Positions 29,904 through 38,290 of a DNA stretch of 38,290 nt are shown here, piece by piece. The DNA is from Fragilaria crotonensis. Taxonomy: Eukaryota; Bacillariophyta; Fragilariophyceae; Fragilariales; Fragilariaceae. Position numbers and translations under genes: made by a program. Where the stretch lies: NCBI GenBank assembly GCA_022925895.1, contig JAKSYS010000605.1, positions 1 to 38,290 of the forward strand, given 5' to 3'. The notes below the pieces were generated by a model that searched no databases, was not told where the DNA came from, and was given only the letters and a program-made list of their open reading frames with translations. Each line of letters starts with the position of its first letter. The stretch's first letter is position 1.

Positions 29904-32900
29904 TTAGCATTGAAGGCTCTCCATGCTCAAGGATAATGTCCTTCTTGCCTGGTCAAATACTTCAGGAAATGGAAAAGACACTGCAGGGGTGTACGGCAGG
30001 AACAGGGTTGCTGCGAGAGCTGACGCTTCCATCTCCTGCCGGAAAAGTAGATCGTCCTGCAAAGTGCGCTGTCAGCAATGTGCGATAACGATGATGCAAA
30101 ACGTTCACTTTGATCGCAGGCACTTACAAGAGTTTCGGTATAGTCATTGATAACTTCTTCCAGGGCGTTCTTGATGTCGTTGATAGCTGACGTGCCTTCT
30201 TGACTCCACATGCTGCGTAGTAGCTGCGGTACAGCTTCCAGCACTTGGTTGCGCAGCATCTCATGCGCCGCGCGGTGTTCCAAGGCAAGGTTGATGCGAC
30301 GGAGCTCATTCTCGGGGGCCTTCTCTGTCGATCCAAATCGCTGCGATGGGCGTTGCCAATAAAGTGGTAAACCAATATTTACAGAGTCCAAATCCCCCAA
30401 ATTTGCGTCAACGACACGCCTGCATTTGGTGGCCACAGGTGTGACAGGTGCAGATGCCGGTCTTTTTAATGGAACACCTATCTTCTTTGTAGCTATCCTT
30501 CGAGGGGATTTAGAGGCACTTGCGGGGATGCAGTCGAAATGGGAATCGGCCAAAACGAGCAGATCCGTCGTGCCTTGATCTTTTCCCAATGAATGCTTTG
30601 ATCTGGTGTTGTCTGTATTCTTTGCCGTCTCCGATGTCATACTTGAGTCCGGACTTGCACTCACGGACCTCTCTCTCACTGACGCGGCTTCAATTGAAAG
30701 TCCCGAATTTTGTTCTTCACACTCGGGTCTGGAGGCGTCTTTCCTGACCATTAATTCACTCCCTGCGGAGTGAAGTGTTGCCAACGCAACGGCAGCAATG
30801 ATCTCCGAATTCTTTTTTCGTGGCTCGGGATTTGGCCGTGTTAATTGCGGAGATATAACGACATCAAGAGGCTTCGATTCCTTGTTTGGGTAGGCGATGG
30901 CTTTAGTATTCATGGAGTTCTCAGGGTTGCACTTCTGGGGAGTTTTAGTCGGATTCGTTGCACCCTCACTTGGCTTGATTTGCGGCGTAGGTATAATCCG
31001 AGGCCTTATCGACTTCTTTGGAATCGCCTGAGGAATAATGTTCATTGAGTTGCCCACAGTACTCTTGGTGGGACGAAATACCGTCTGATTCTGGACGGAG
31101 TTTGCAGTCCGTTCGTATTTCGTCGGTAGCTGAACGCAGGTCACTTTCGTTGCACCATCCAAAGGAAGTTCTTTCTTTAGGATGGATTTCTTCCGAGAAT
31201 TCGTGTTGGTAATCTCAACGCTGCTGATGGTGCGACTCTTGGTTGGATTGGTGACGTGTTCCGAATGGGATTTGTCGACGCCCGTCTCGGAGGCTCGTGG
31301 TATCCGAAGGTGAAGCACCAACTTCTTGCGCTCAGAAGGGCCTTCCTTGGTCTCATTTGTCGACGTGGCTGACTTCTTTTTCATCTTCCTTTTTTCACTT
31401 GATTCTTGGGACGCACACTCTGGAGACACGGCGACACTGCTAAATCTCGTTGGCTTCGTAACAGAAGGATGGGCGCCGAGAGCCTTGGTGGCTGAAGCGG
31501 GCACAGCAGAGGAGGAAGCGGCGGTGCCAGCAGAAGGAGGAATCATATTCGTCGTTAACTTGGCATCTGCATAAGGAGTTTGGTGTTCCATCGTAGGGGC
31601 TGCAGTGCTGATGGCTGAGATTGGAGTCTCGCTTGAGGTGATGCTGCCTTCTTCCGATGCTATTGAGGAAGCGTAAGAGGAACGACGATAGCCGGAGTTC
31701 CTCTTCGCGAAGAGGTTAACGGCAGATGACCCGGCTGCCAGCGCAATCGCCTCCGAGTCGGCACATGGACTCGACATGCCCGGCCTGGACATCGCAACAC
31801 CGTGGAAGCCCCAATACCCTTCTGACGACTTGTCTCCGATCTGAAGCAACTTGATTCTTCTCCCAGCCGCCATGGCCGCCACAGTGATTCCAGACGATCC
31901 AATTCGTGCGACGCAAAGTGTCCGACTGTCGCTTTCCCTTCCGCCATCGAGTAGGGTTTTCAGTCGAGGAACGGAACCTTCGACGTGAAAGTGGACGACG
32001 CTGAAATCACTCATCTCCAACAATACGTGCGATCCGTCCATGGCCATTCCTGCGACCTGTTGGAGGGCCTGCATTTCACCTCTTTGTTGACGCGCCCCGC
32101 GAGGTCGATCTGACGCACCACTTCGACCGGGGAGTAAAAGTTCGGAAACATTGTATGGTGGTTCAGCATTCAAGTTGACAAGTGAGATCTGTTCGTACAG
32201 GCATCCACCAAAAGCAAAGTCTCCACCAATACCTAAGGTGGATTCAGTTCCAGACAAATCCTTGTAAGGAGGACGCTTGGGACGTTGACGATTGCCGCCG
32301 TTTCCATCAGCATTCAATTGTGCCTGCTGTTCGTGGGTCAAATCCCAAATTCGCAACTTTTGAGAAGAATCGCTCTTCGAGACAGCATGAAGTTCGCCAG
32401 AGGGCGAGTACCGGAGATGAAGAATGGATATGGAGCTCCCGTTAGATTGGGTGTCATACAAACACTGCCACAACTCCCGACGAGGCTGAAACGACCAAAT
32501 GTGAATGTTCTTGATTCCCTTTCCAGTCAAAAGAATGTACGTCGGTTCAGATTCTCCTCTGCAGACCACGTGTCTTTACCATGCAACCTCGTACAAGCTC
32601 CAAACCCTCGCAATTTGGCATCGGCATGCCGATGCACGGGTCAGGTCCAATAAATCCACTCGTTCGTTTGTTGTCGTCGTCATGGTACAATTAGCATCGA
32701 CATGCTGTTCGACGGCGCTCAAATCTACAGCCACCAGTTCCATGGACCCACGAGCGACTCCACCAAAGGCGTAGAGGCCATCAGGAGAAACGGCTACAGT
32801 CATTTGCAACGATGTGTGCACACCTTTGGCATGAATTTGACAAACGACAGCACCGTAGCGTTGATGAGATTTGGAACACACCAAAATGCCTCCTCCTCCT

Positions 32901-33536
32901 CCTCCTCCTCCTCCTCCTCCTCCAATAGGTGCGAATGATGACGAGTAAGCGGAAGCAGCAGAGGGAAATCTTGATTTTGACTTCTTCACAACAGCATCGG
33001 AGTCATCGTCGCTTTCAAATGGATTTTCATCATCATCAGATGAGTCACTATCAAAGAGATTCTCATCATCATCAGATGAGTCACTATCAAAGAGATTGAC
33101 ATCTTCATAGTCGTTCGCGTGTTTGGTGTTGTCAGAACTGATGTCATCTTGGCTTCTAAAACATCCAGTCAAATCGAAGAGTCGAAGTGTTCCGTCGGTA
33201 AATCCAGCTACCATGTGACGACCACTGGGTACTACAGCCAAGGATGTACCTGTAAGGATTTGAAGATAGCGTTCACATGTGAAAGTGAGATTGAGAATGC
33301 TGGTGAATGACTTAAAGTACTGGTAGGTCCAATGTCCATGAAGCTCAATGTAATTGGACTTCTGGTTCATCACGTATATTGTACGTACATTCTTCATTAA
33401 TAGGAAACTCGATATGCCCGGACTCCAATTTTTGAACGAGCGATGGCGTCAACGGGGGGAGACTATCTGATGAGGATGGTGGCCATTGGGGCTTCTGATG
33501 CTTCTTTTGCGGTGAAAGTGACACACGCGACGCCAT
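29904..33536 (-). CDS. WD40-repeat protein with long disordered middle and helical C-terminus (~1,130 aa)
   Basis: Exon 1 is 33536-33389; intron 33388-33250 (139 nt, gtacgt...ttacag); exon 2 is 33249-30128; intron 30127-30057 (71 nt, gtaagt...tttgcag); exon 3 is 30056-29904. Both introns are needed to join clean protein. The N-terminal half has WD-type blades (VAGFTDGTLRLFDL, ARVWSL, ILLTGKGIKNIHIWSF, SGELHAVS...LRIWDL), interrupted by an acidic repeat and a Gly12 tract. Residues ~420-850 are Ser/Thr/Lys/Pro-rich and probably disordered. The C-terminal ~120 residues are helical with hydrophobic heptads (HEMLRNQVLEAVPQLLRSM). An in-frame TAA at 32576-32578 interrupts exon 2; a 36-nt intron (32594-32559) would remove it. 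WD40 platform plus C-terminal helices recall Ge-1/EDC4-like architecture, but I see no sequence match that proves it. Confidence 0.78.
32891..32923. repeat. (TCC)11 trinucleotide microsatellite
   Basis: Eleven TCC units on the plus strand, read as GGA on the minus strand; with the adjoining GGC codon they encode Gly12 inside the WD40 protein. Confidence 0.95.
33025..33096. repeat. 36-bp coding minisatellite, two copies
   Basis: Units 33025-33060 and 33061-33096 differ at about one base and encode the 12-residue acidic repeat LFDSDSSDDDEN in the WD40 protein; a weaker third copy lies at 32990-33024. Confidence 0.9.
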
Positions 33537-33851
33537 GGGTCACACACAAACCACAAAATCGATGAATTGAATTTGGTATATTTCATGTCGTCGTGCGCCA
33601 TTTATTTCATTCTGGAGACCATAACCCGGAGATAAATTATGGCGCGGTCGAGGTTTTGAAAAAACACTATCTTTCGTGGGAGCTCGATTTTTCAAATCGT
33701 CACTGTCACGCCGTCCACTGTCGATTGTCAAGTGTCATCGCGGATGATGGATTGTGCAGTTGTGTCTCGTCAAATTCAAAACGTCCAACTACAAATGGCC
33801 AACCCATCAGACTCCTTGATCACTGTCCCCTGTCGACTCTCTATACATTGA
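33537..33851. promoter_or_regulatory. Shared divergent upstream region
   Basis: 315 bp between the divergent starts of the WD40 gene (minus) and the transporter gene (plus). It should hold both promoters. No clear TATA box or repeat was seen. Confidence 0.45.
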
Positions 33852-35412
33852 ATGCTGACTTCGATTCCTTCGTTTGCTTCCACATTGATGCATGGCACAC
33901 GAATAGGGACGACTGGGCTCCTCTCAAACTTTGTGACAGCAACGGCCAAAACTCCATCCCTTCACAACGCTGCCTGCTCCGTCGTCACATCCCTGGCCTT
34001 GGCAGCGGCTGGTGGTAACGAGACCCAAGACAGCGATACTACAAGCAATTTACCTTTCGCAATGCTGAGTCCCCGCGGTCGCGCCTGTTTCTGGATGGCC
34101 ATGGCCATGGCGCTGCACTTTGGTGGATACGAATTTGCTCGATCGTCCAGTCTGGCCCTCTTCACCTCTCCCCAGACGGGCTTTCGACAGACGAAAGTAG
34201 CCGTACCCATCGCCATGGCGTTTGTTTCGCCGCTGTCGGTCCTTCTTTATTCGCCTACACTTACGTCTTGAAAAGCGTGGTCCCAGAGTCGCCCTGCGCC
34301 AATCGACCTTGGGGAGCATGGCGGCCATTGGACTGTCTGCTGCCCTCGTGGTGTCGCTGCCAAACTCGTCGATATTATCCAAGTGGCTCGTTGGTCTCGC
34401 CTTGTCTTTCAAAATTCATATGCACACCTGCTGTATTCTCAACATTGAGCTTTCTTGGCTCCGTATGCTCAGTCGAAGACGGAGCTAGATGGTTCGCCAG
34501 TATTGCAGGGCTTTCGAGCGTGGCATCGACGTGCTCGGGATCCATGGTCGGACCTCTGGTCAAGCGCATTGACTGTACGGATTACTCTCGTGTACCATAG
34601 TGACGTTGACAGCGTCATTGCTATGCGCCGAACGGGCGTATCAACTCAGTCACATACATCAGTTCGATCCTGGTCAGGAACTTCTGGAACAAGCAAAACA
34701 AAAGGCGCTTCGGAAGGAACAGCACTCACAAAATTTAATTCAAAAGGCACAGAGCCTCTTTCATCGAGTTCCCACTTTAAAAGCTCTGTTCTGCGAAGTT
34801 CTGAGCTTCCAGTGCATGTCGACCATCCTTAATGTCTGCCTGGTCACAACATTGAAATCGACTATTGGCAATGATCACGAACGAGCCGCTTGACGGACGA
34901 TTCTATGCTCTCATCAACGCCGTCAGTGCCTTGTTTCAATTTGTAGTATTACCACTGGGAATGAAGAACATTTCTCCAACGTGGGCATGGCGACTCATGC
35001 CCATTGTTCCTAGTGGCTTGCCTTTGACGGCGCTTCAAACCAGCCATCCTCACTCCTTCTCTTGGCGGTGGCATTCTTTGTCACAAAATGTTGCGATTAT
35101 TCCATTCGCGGGGTCGTTACGGAAATGATATACGTTCCATTGGACTTTGATAGTCGATTCGTCGGCAAGGAAGTGAATGGTGTCTTTGGCAATCGATTGG
35201 GCAAATCGGGCATGTCAGTCTTGCTCAGTGTGCTGACGGCCGGAGGAGGAGTTGGACTGCCGCAATTGACGCAAATGGCAGCCGTGGCGAGTCTTGCTTG
35301 GACGACTTGTGCCATGTGGCTAAGTCGATTGGTGGCAAATGATGCACATGCCACTCGTCCACCAGTCACACAGGAGAGGGATAGCACACGAGACGAGGCA
35401 AAAGAGGACTAG
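33852..35412 (+). CDS. TLC/nucleotide-transporter-like MFS membrane protein (~520 aa)
   Basis: Many hydrophobic helices: around 34085-34160 (CFWMAMAMALHFGGYEFAR), 34200-34265, 34320-34380, 34430-34540, 34580-34625, 34790-34860, 34905-34990, 35050-35100 and 35200-35330. The signature near the C-terminus (TKCCDYSIRG, then EMIYVPL, then GKEVNGVFGNRLGKSG) matches the C-terminal signature of the TLC ATP/ADP-transporter (Npt/NTT-like) superfamily. A charged loop (QAKQKALRKEQ) separates the halves. Substrate cannot be told. The frame is broken at about 34255, 34279, 34411, 34570, 34893-34897 (two lost bases) and 35010, mostly in G or A runs; the protein reads on over each. The start at 33852 is the first ATG in the first frame; the N-terminal ~60 residues may be a targeting sequence. 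Confidence 0.72.
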
Positions 35413-35755
35413 ACAATGAGGTGAAATCGGGTGCTCTCGTTGCATGATCTTGAGGTGATGCAGTGCATGGTTGAACTAGCGTAGTTTGGAAACAATCTCA
35501 GTGTCCAACAATTCTCTGAAAGGTTATGATTAAGAGTCAGTTCTAGAGTTCATGAATTAAAAACCTATGCATTTGGAGTATCTCGTACAATGACGCCCCT
35601 CATCACATTCAGGACCACCGGACATCAAATCGCATCCGCTCCTTCCGCATGTCATTCACAGTGTAAATTTTTTAATAAGTCGTTGACCATCCGCATCACG
35701 AATCAAAAATCTCGCAATCGACGAACGGTGGGGGTATTGAAAAAATCCATGTTCC
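35413..35755. other. Convergent intergenic region
   Basis: 343 bp between the stops of the transporter gene and the minus-strand F-box gene. Open frames here lack recognisable domains. Confidence 0.55.
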
Positions 35756-36653
35756 CTACATCGCATGCGGGTAGAAACATGTCGCTTCAGACAGTTGAGC
35801 GGAATCAGGTCGCTCCCAAATTCGGTCCAACTGAACACGCGCCACAACTTTTATTGTGATAGTGGCCCACCGACCGGGATAGACCGAACAGCGCTTCACA
35901 TGCACTAAATACCCCCTCATGCCGTTTGAACCCTGCGGATGCGCGCATATAAATGTCGGCAATGCACCGCAGGCATTGGCATGAATTGGCTCACCACAAC
36001 GGGCAGATTTGGGCCATCCCTCCATGACCAAGGATATGAGCAGTTGATGGCGGAGTTCGATAAGCTTCAGCTCCAACGTTTGCCCTACCCATAGCTTTGG
36101 AAGAATGACATAGACAGGACCGGTAAACCGAAATAAGTTATCCACCACCCGACGGTGAATCGACTTGCAGTCAAGGTGTAGGAGGTTCTGAAGTTGATCC
36201 ACTAGGTCAACGTCAGGTAGTGTTCCGTTCGGGAGCAATCGTTCCAGTCCGGTTTCCCAGATATGCGTCGCGGAGTCGCATCCGTCTCAGAGACTCCTTC
36301 CAAAAGCCGTCGGTTTGGCAAAACTGGTGAAATTTCTTGCATACGAGCGGTAGAACCCCCGTCACTGTGGATCGTAATCGTGTCCCTAAATGCCGATCAA
36401 AGTGACCTTCCAGCGGTACGTTGGCGATGTAGGACAGTATGTACATCATGAGATCGTCATGCAATTCCGAAAACATTGGAAATGATTTTCTTTTCAAGAA
36501 GAGATCCATCACAAAAATTGGTTTGACAGGGATGGTCGCCCTTCGTTGCGTTGTTGAATTCAACCTCGATGCAGTCGCAAGAGTTGGAACAAGTACAGGT
36601 ACAAGTACTTCTACATGGTCCAGACAACTGATATCACAACCGTGAGAACGCAA
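35756..36653 (-). CDS. F-box protein with LON/PUA-like C-terminal domain (~298 aa)
   Basis: From ATG at 36653 an F-box-like segment (FSELHDDLMMYILSYIA ... LPLVCKKFHQF ... FWKESLRRM, residues ~60-125) is followed by a globular domain with FTGPVYVI...QTLELKLIELRHQLLISLVMEG, then PTFIHAH-like and RWATITIKVVARVQLDRIWERP motifs. This resembles a family frequent in diatoms that joins an F-box to a LON N-terminal-like (PUA-fold) domain. F-box proteins recruit substrates to SCF ligases. A frame change near 36262-36268 links the two halves (one missing base). The first ~45 residues are poorly conserved-looking, and an in-frame Met at about residue 49 (VMDLFLKRK) may be the true start. Confidence 0.7.
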
Positions 36654-37672
36654 GAGGAAGTGTCAAACTTGAGTTGACGTCGTTCAGTCGTGTACCATTG
36701 TTATATATATACGCATGTATATGTACGTAGAATATAAACAGTAGTAGTATACAGTACTATTATACATGAATACAGCATCCGGAGTTGTGGAGAGTGCCGT
36801 GATGGGGTGACGGGTGACGGGTGACATCGTGAAATCTGACATCTTTCATCTGTCATGGCAAGAAGGAACCTCTTTAGCTAAGCAGGTTAGTCATTTATAT
36901 ATATTGAAATGTATACGTAGACTTGCTAGTTAGTCTATTCATTCACATGTTAAATTCCTGTGCTAATAAGCCGCCAGCATTCTAGAAGGGAGTCGGTGTA
37001 TTGTGTAGCATGTAGCATGTAGTACGAGTATGTAGTATGTAGTATGCCCTTTATCGAGCCGGCCATCATCTTCTGATTACTGCGGTTGTGTACACGGTTT
37101 GTCTGTACTTCCATCTTCCATTCACAGAGGAGAAGCCCAATTGGAATATTCAATTCGCACAGCAATATGCTTATTATCTGTAATCTGTTATCAGTAATCT
37201 GTAGTCCGTAGTACAAGTACTTGTACTCGAGCACTGTAGTCTGTAGTCTACTCGGAGTACTTCACAGAGCGTTTTCACTTAGACTTCTTTCTAGTAGAGT
37301 AGAAATGTCAGGTGGACGATGAAGAAAGAGTCAAGATGCCGAGGCCGAAATACTTTCCGAAATGGCTTACGACTTTTGCTACAAGGCATCTCTGGAGCGC
37401 ACCGCAAGCATGTCACAATTCATCACTGTTCTCACTGGTCTCTCAACCAAGGTCATGATTGACAGCCTTCGCGATTTAGGAGTACCGTAAGCAATGAATC
37501 GGAAGGATCATCCAATCAATACATTGTGTTATATCTGACAGGTAGTATGTACTATGGACACATGTTTACGAGCATACAGTTCAAGATTGACTAGTGTAGT
37601 CCCAACTACGTCGTATGCCGTATGCGTAATTCCAATCACCACCCCTTGAGTTGCCGATTCTTCTATTCGTCG
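36654..37672. other. Intergenic region rich in short AT repeats
   Basis: 1.02 kb. Contains TATATATA/GTATATG tracts (36700-36770), overlapping GTAGTATGTAGTATG and TAGCATGTAGCATG repeats (37007-37050), a TAATCTGT/TAGTCTGTAGTC cluster (37174-37250) and AGTACTTGTACT palindromes (about 37215-37230). The left end should contain the promoter of the F-box gene. One small open frame is listed separately. Confidence 0.6.
37362..37490 (+). CDS. Possible small ORF (42 aa)
   Basis: ATG at 37362, stop TAA at 37488-37490. The sequence is well-composed for a protein (MAYDFCYKAS start, no low complexity). Open sequence in the same frame extends upstream to 37320, where a TGA blocks joining to an ATG at 37304. 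A donor-like gtaagc overlaps the stop. It may be a fragment of an uncharacterised small protein gene or chance. No homology recognised. Confidence 0.2.
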   Translation: MAYDFCYKASLERTASMSQFITVLTGLSTKVMIDSLRDLGVP

Positions 37673-38290
37673 TTACAGTGTCGACACACCTCCACCACGC
37701 CTGGATCGTATTTCCCGAAGAACAGCCTTGCCTCTCCTCCTTTTCAGGTCCCGGATATTCCAACAACCTACTCGCGCAAAGTGCCGCTGTGTCATCGTTG
37801 CCCCGGCCATGAAGTGATTCGCCAAAAACAACAACGCTCGTGCTTCTGGTGCTTGCACCACGACTGATTGCAAAATCTCACCCAAACTGGGGTTTCCTGA
37901 TGGGTGGGCAGTCGTTGCAAGGTATCGCAATTCAAGATGCTTTGGTAGCATTGCGCTGCCTTGGGTGCGTTGCCATCCTGCTGATAGAGCTTGGCGAGTT
38001 GTGCTGTCGCGGTGCCCTCTACATCATCAGCCAGCGCTTTTTCAAACGAAAGCATCGCTTCCCGTCTCTTGCCCAATGCAAGGTAGCAGCCGCCGACGGC
38101 ACCACATGCGCGCATCATAAGGTCGGACGGAGCATGCTTTGCGGTAATAATAGAGTGCGTACAACGGCATGCTCAAGATTTCGTATGCTTGTCCCAAACC
38201 GTACCAGGCACGATAATCAGTGGGAGAAACGTCTGCCGCCTTGCGGTAGGCTTCCATCGCGGCCGGAGTATTCTTGAGTTCCACATATTC
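37673..38290 (-). CDS. CDC23: Anaphase-promoting complex subunit 8 (CDC23), C-terminal part, runs off the right edge
   Basis: The minus-strand frame entering at the window edge carries a TPR with [19 protein letters not shown] and [20 protein letters not shown], almost identical to the most conserved TPR of CDC23/APC8, followed by [19 protein letters not shown] and a further repeat ([23 protein letters not shown]). The C-terminal end has [11 protein letters not shown] and [11 protein letters not shown], and the stop is at 37673. The protein is an essential APC/C ubiquitin-ligase scaffold subunit in the cell cycle. The N-terminal part lies beyond 38290. Frame changes near 38105, 37880 and 37750 break the reading; the protein continues over each. 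Confidence 0.88.

Noticed and set aside
31326-32653. Plus-strand open frames within 30520-32774
   Set aside because: Opposite strand of the WD40 gene, whose minus-strand frame is 880 codons long and has canonical introns.

Overview
This window reads as nuclear DNA of a stramenopile alga, most likely a pennate diatom. The evidence is a Copia LTR retrotransposon of the diatom type, short GT-AG introns (71-139 nt), a TPR family of diatom style, a TLC/nucleotide-transporter-like MFS protein, an F-box/LON-like family, and a CDC23/APC8 homologue. The assignment rests on recognising protein families by eye, not on a database search.

Layout. Positions 1-11714 hold one near-complete Copia element with 590/595-bp LTRs and a GTGTT target-site duplication. 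It inserted about 155 bp upstream of a small two-exon gene (11869-12747, basic, probably mitochondrial). A gene on the minus strand follows (12888-14491, ARM-like), then a minus-strand ankyrin/RING/retropepsin-like/MYND gene (15784-18394). Positions 18395-23615 are gene-poor: a non-autonomous hAT-like element (18848-19992, 8-bp duplication), a decayed reverse-transcriptase-type ORF (about 20460-21480, minus), and unexplained sequence. An F-box/LRR gene (23616-24827) is separated from a TPR gene (26219-28664) by a striking 21-bp-periodic, inverted repeat array (25249-25526). Then come a small single-pass membrane protein (29049-29347, minus), a WD40 protein (29904-33536, minus), a divergently transcribed 12-TM-type transporter (33852-35412), an F-box/LON-like gene (35756-36653, minus) and the C-terminal part of APC8 (37673 to the right edge, minus).

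A caution applies to every gene. Almost all reading frames are broken by single-base indels, usually in homopolymers, with perfect continuation of the protein in the next frame. The same kind of indel dominates the LTR-LTR differences. I read most of them as uncorrected long-read assembly errors, not as gene decay, so the coding features below span the whole gene and name the breaks.

Most interesting: the retrotransposon's reading frame appears to start inside the 5' LTR, run through the whole internal region, contain a candidate 73-nt intron, and stop 6 bases into the 3' LTR. It also carries about 5 kb of unrecognised coding sequence ahead of gag, and an integrase whose zinc-finger ligands are gone. 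The 21-bp array is the strongest non-coding signal.
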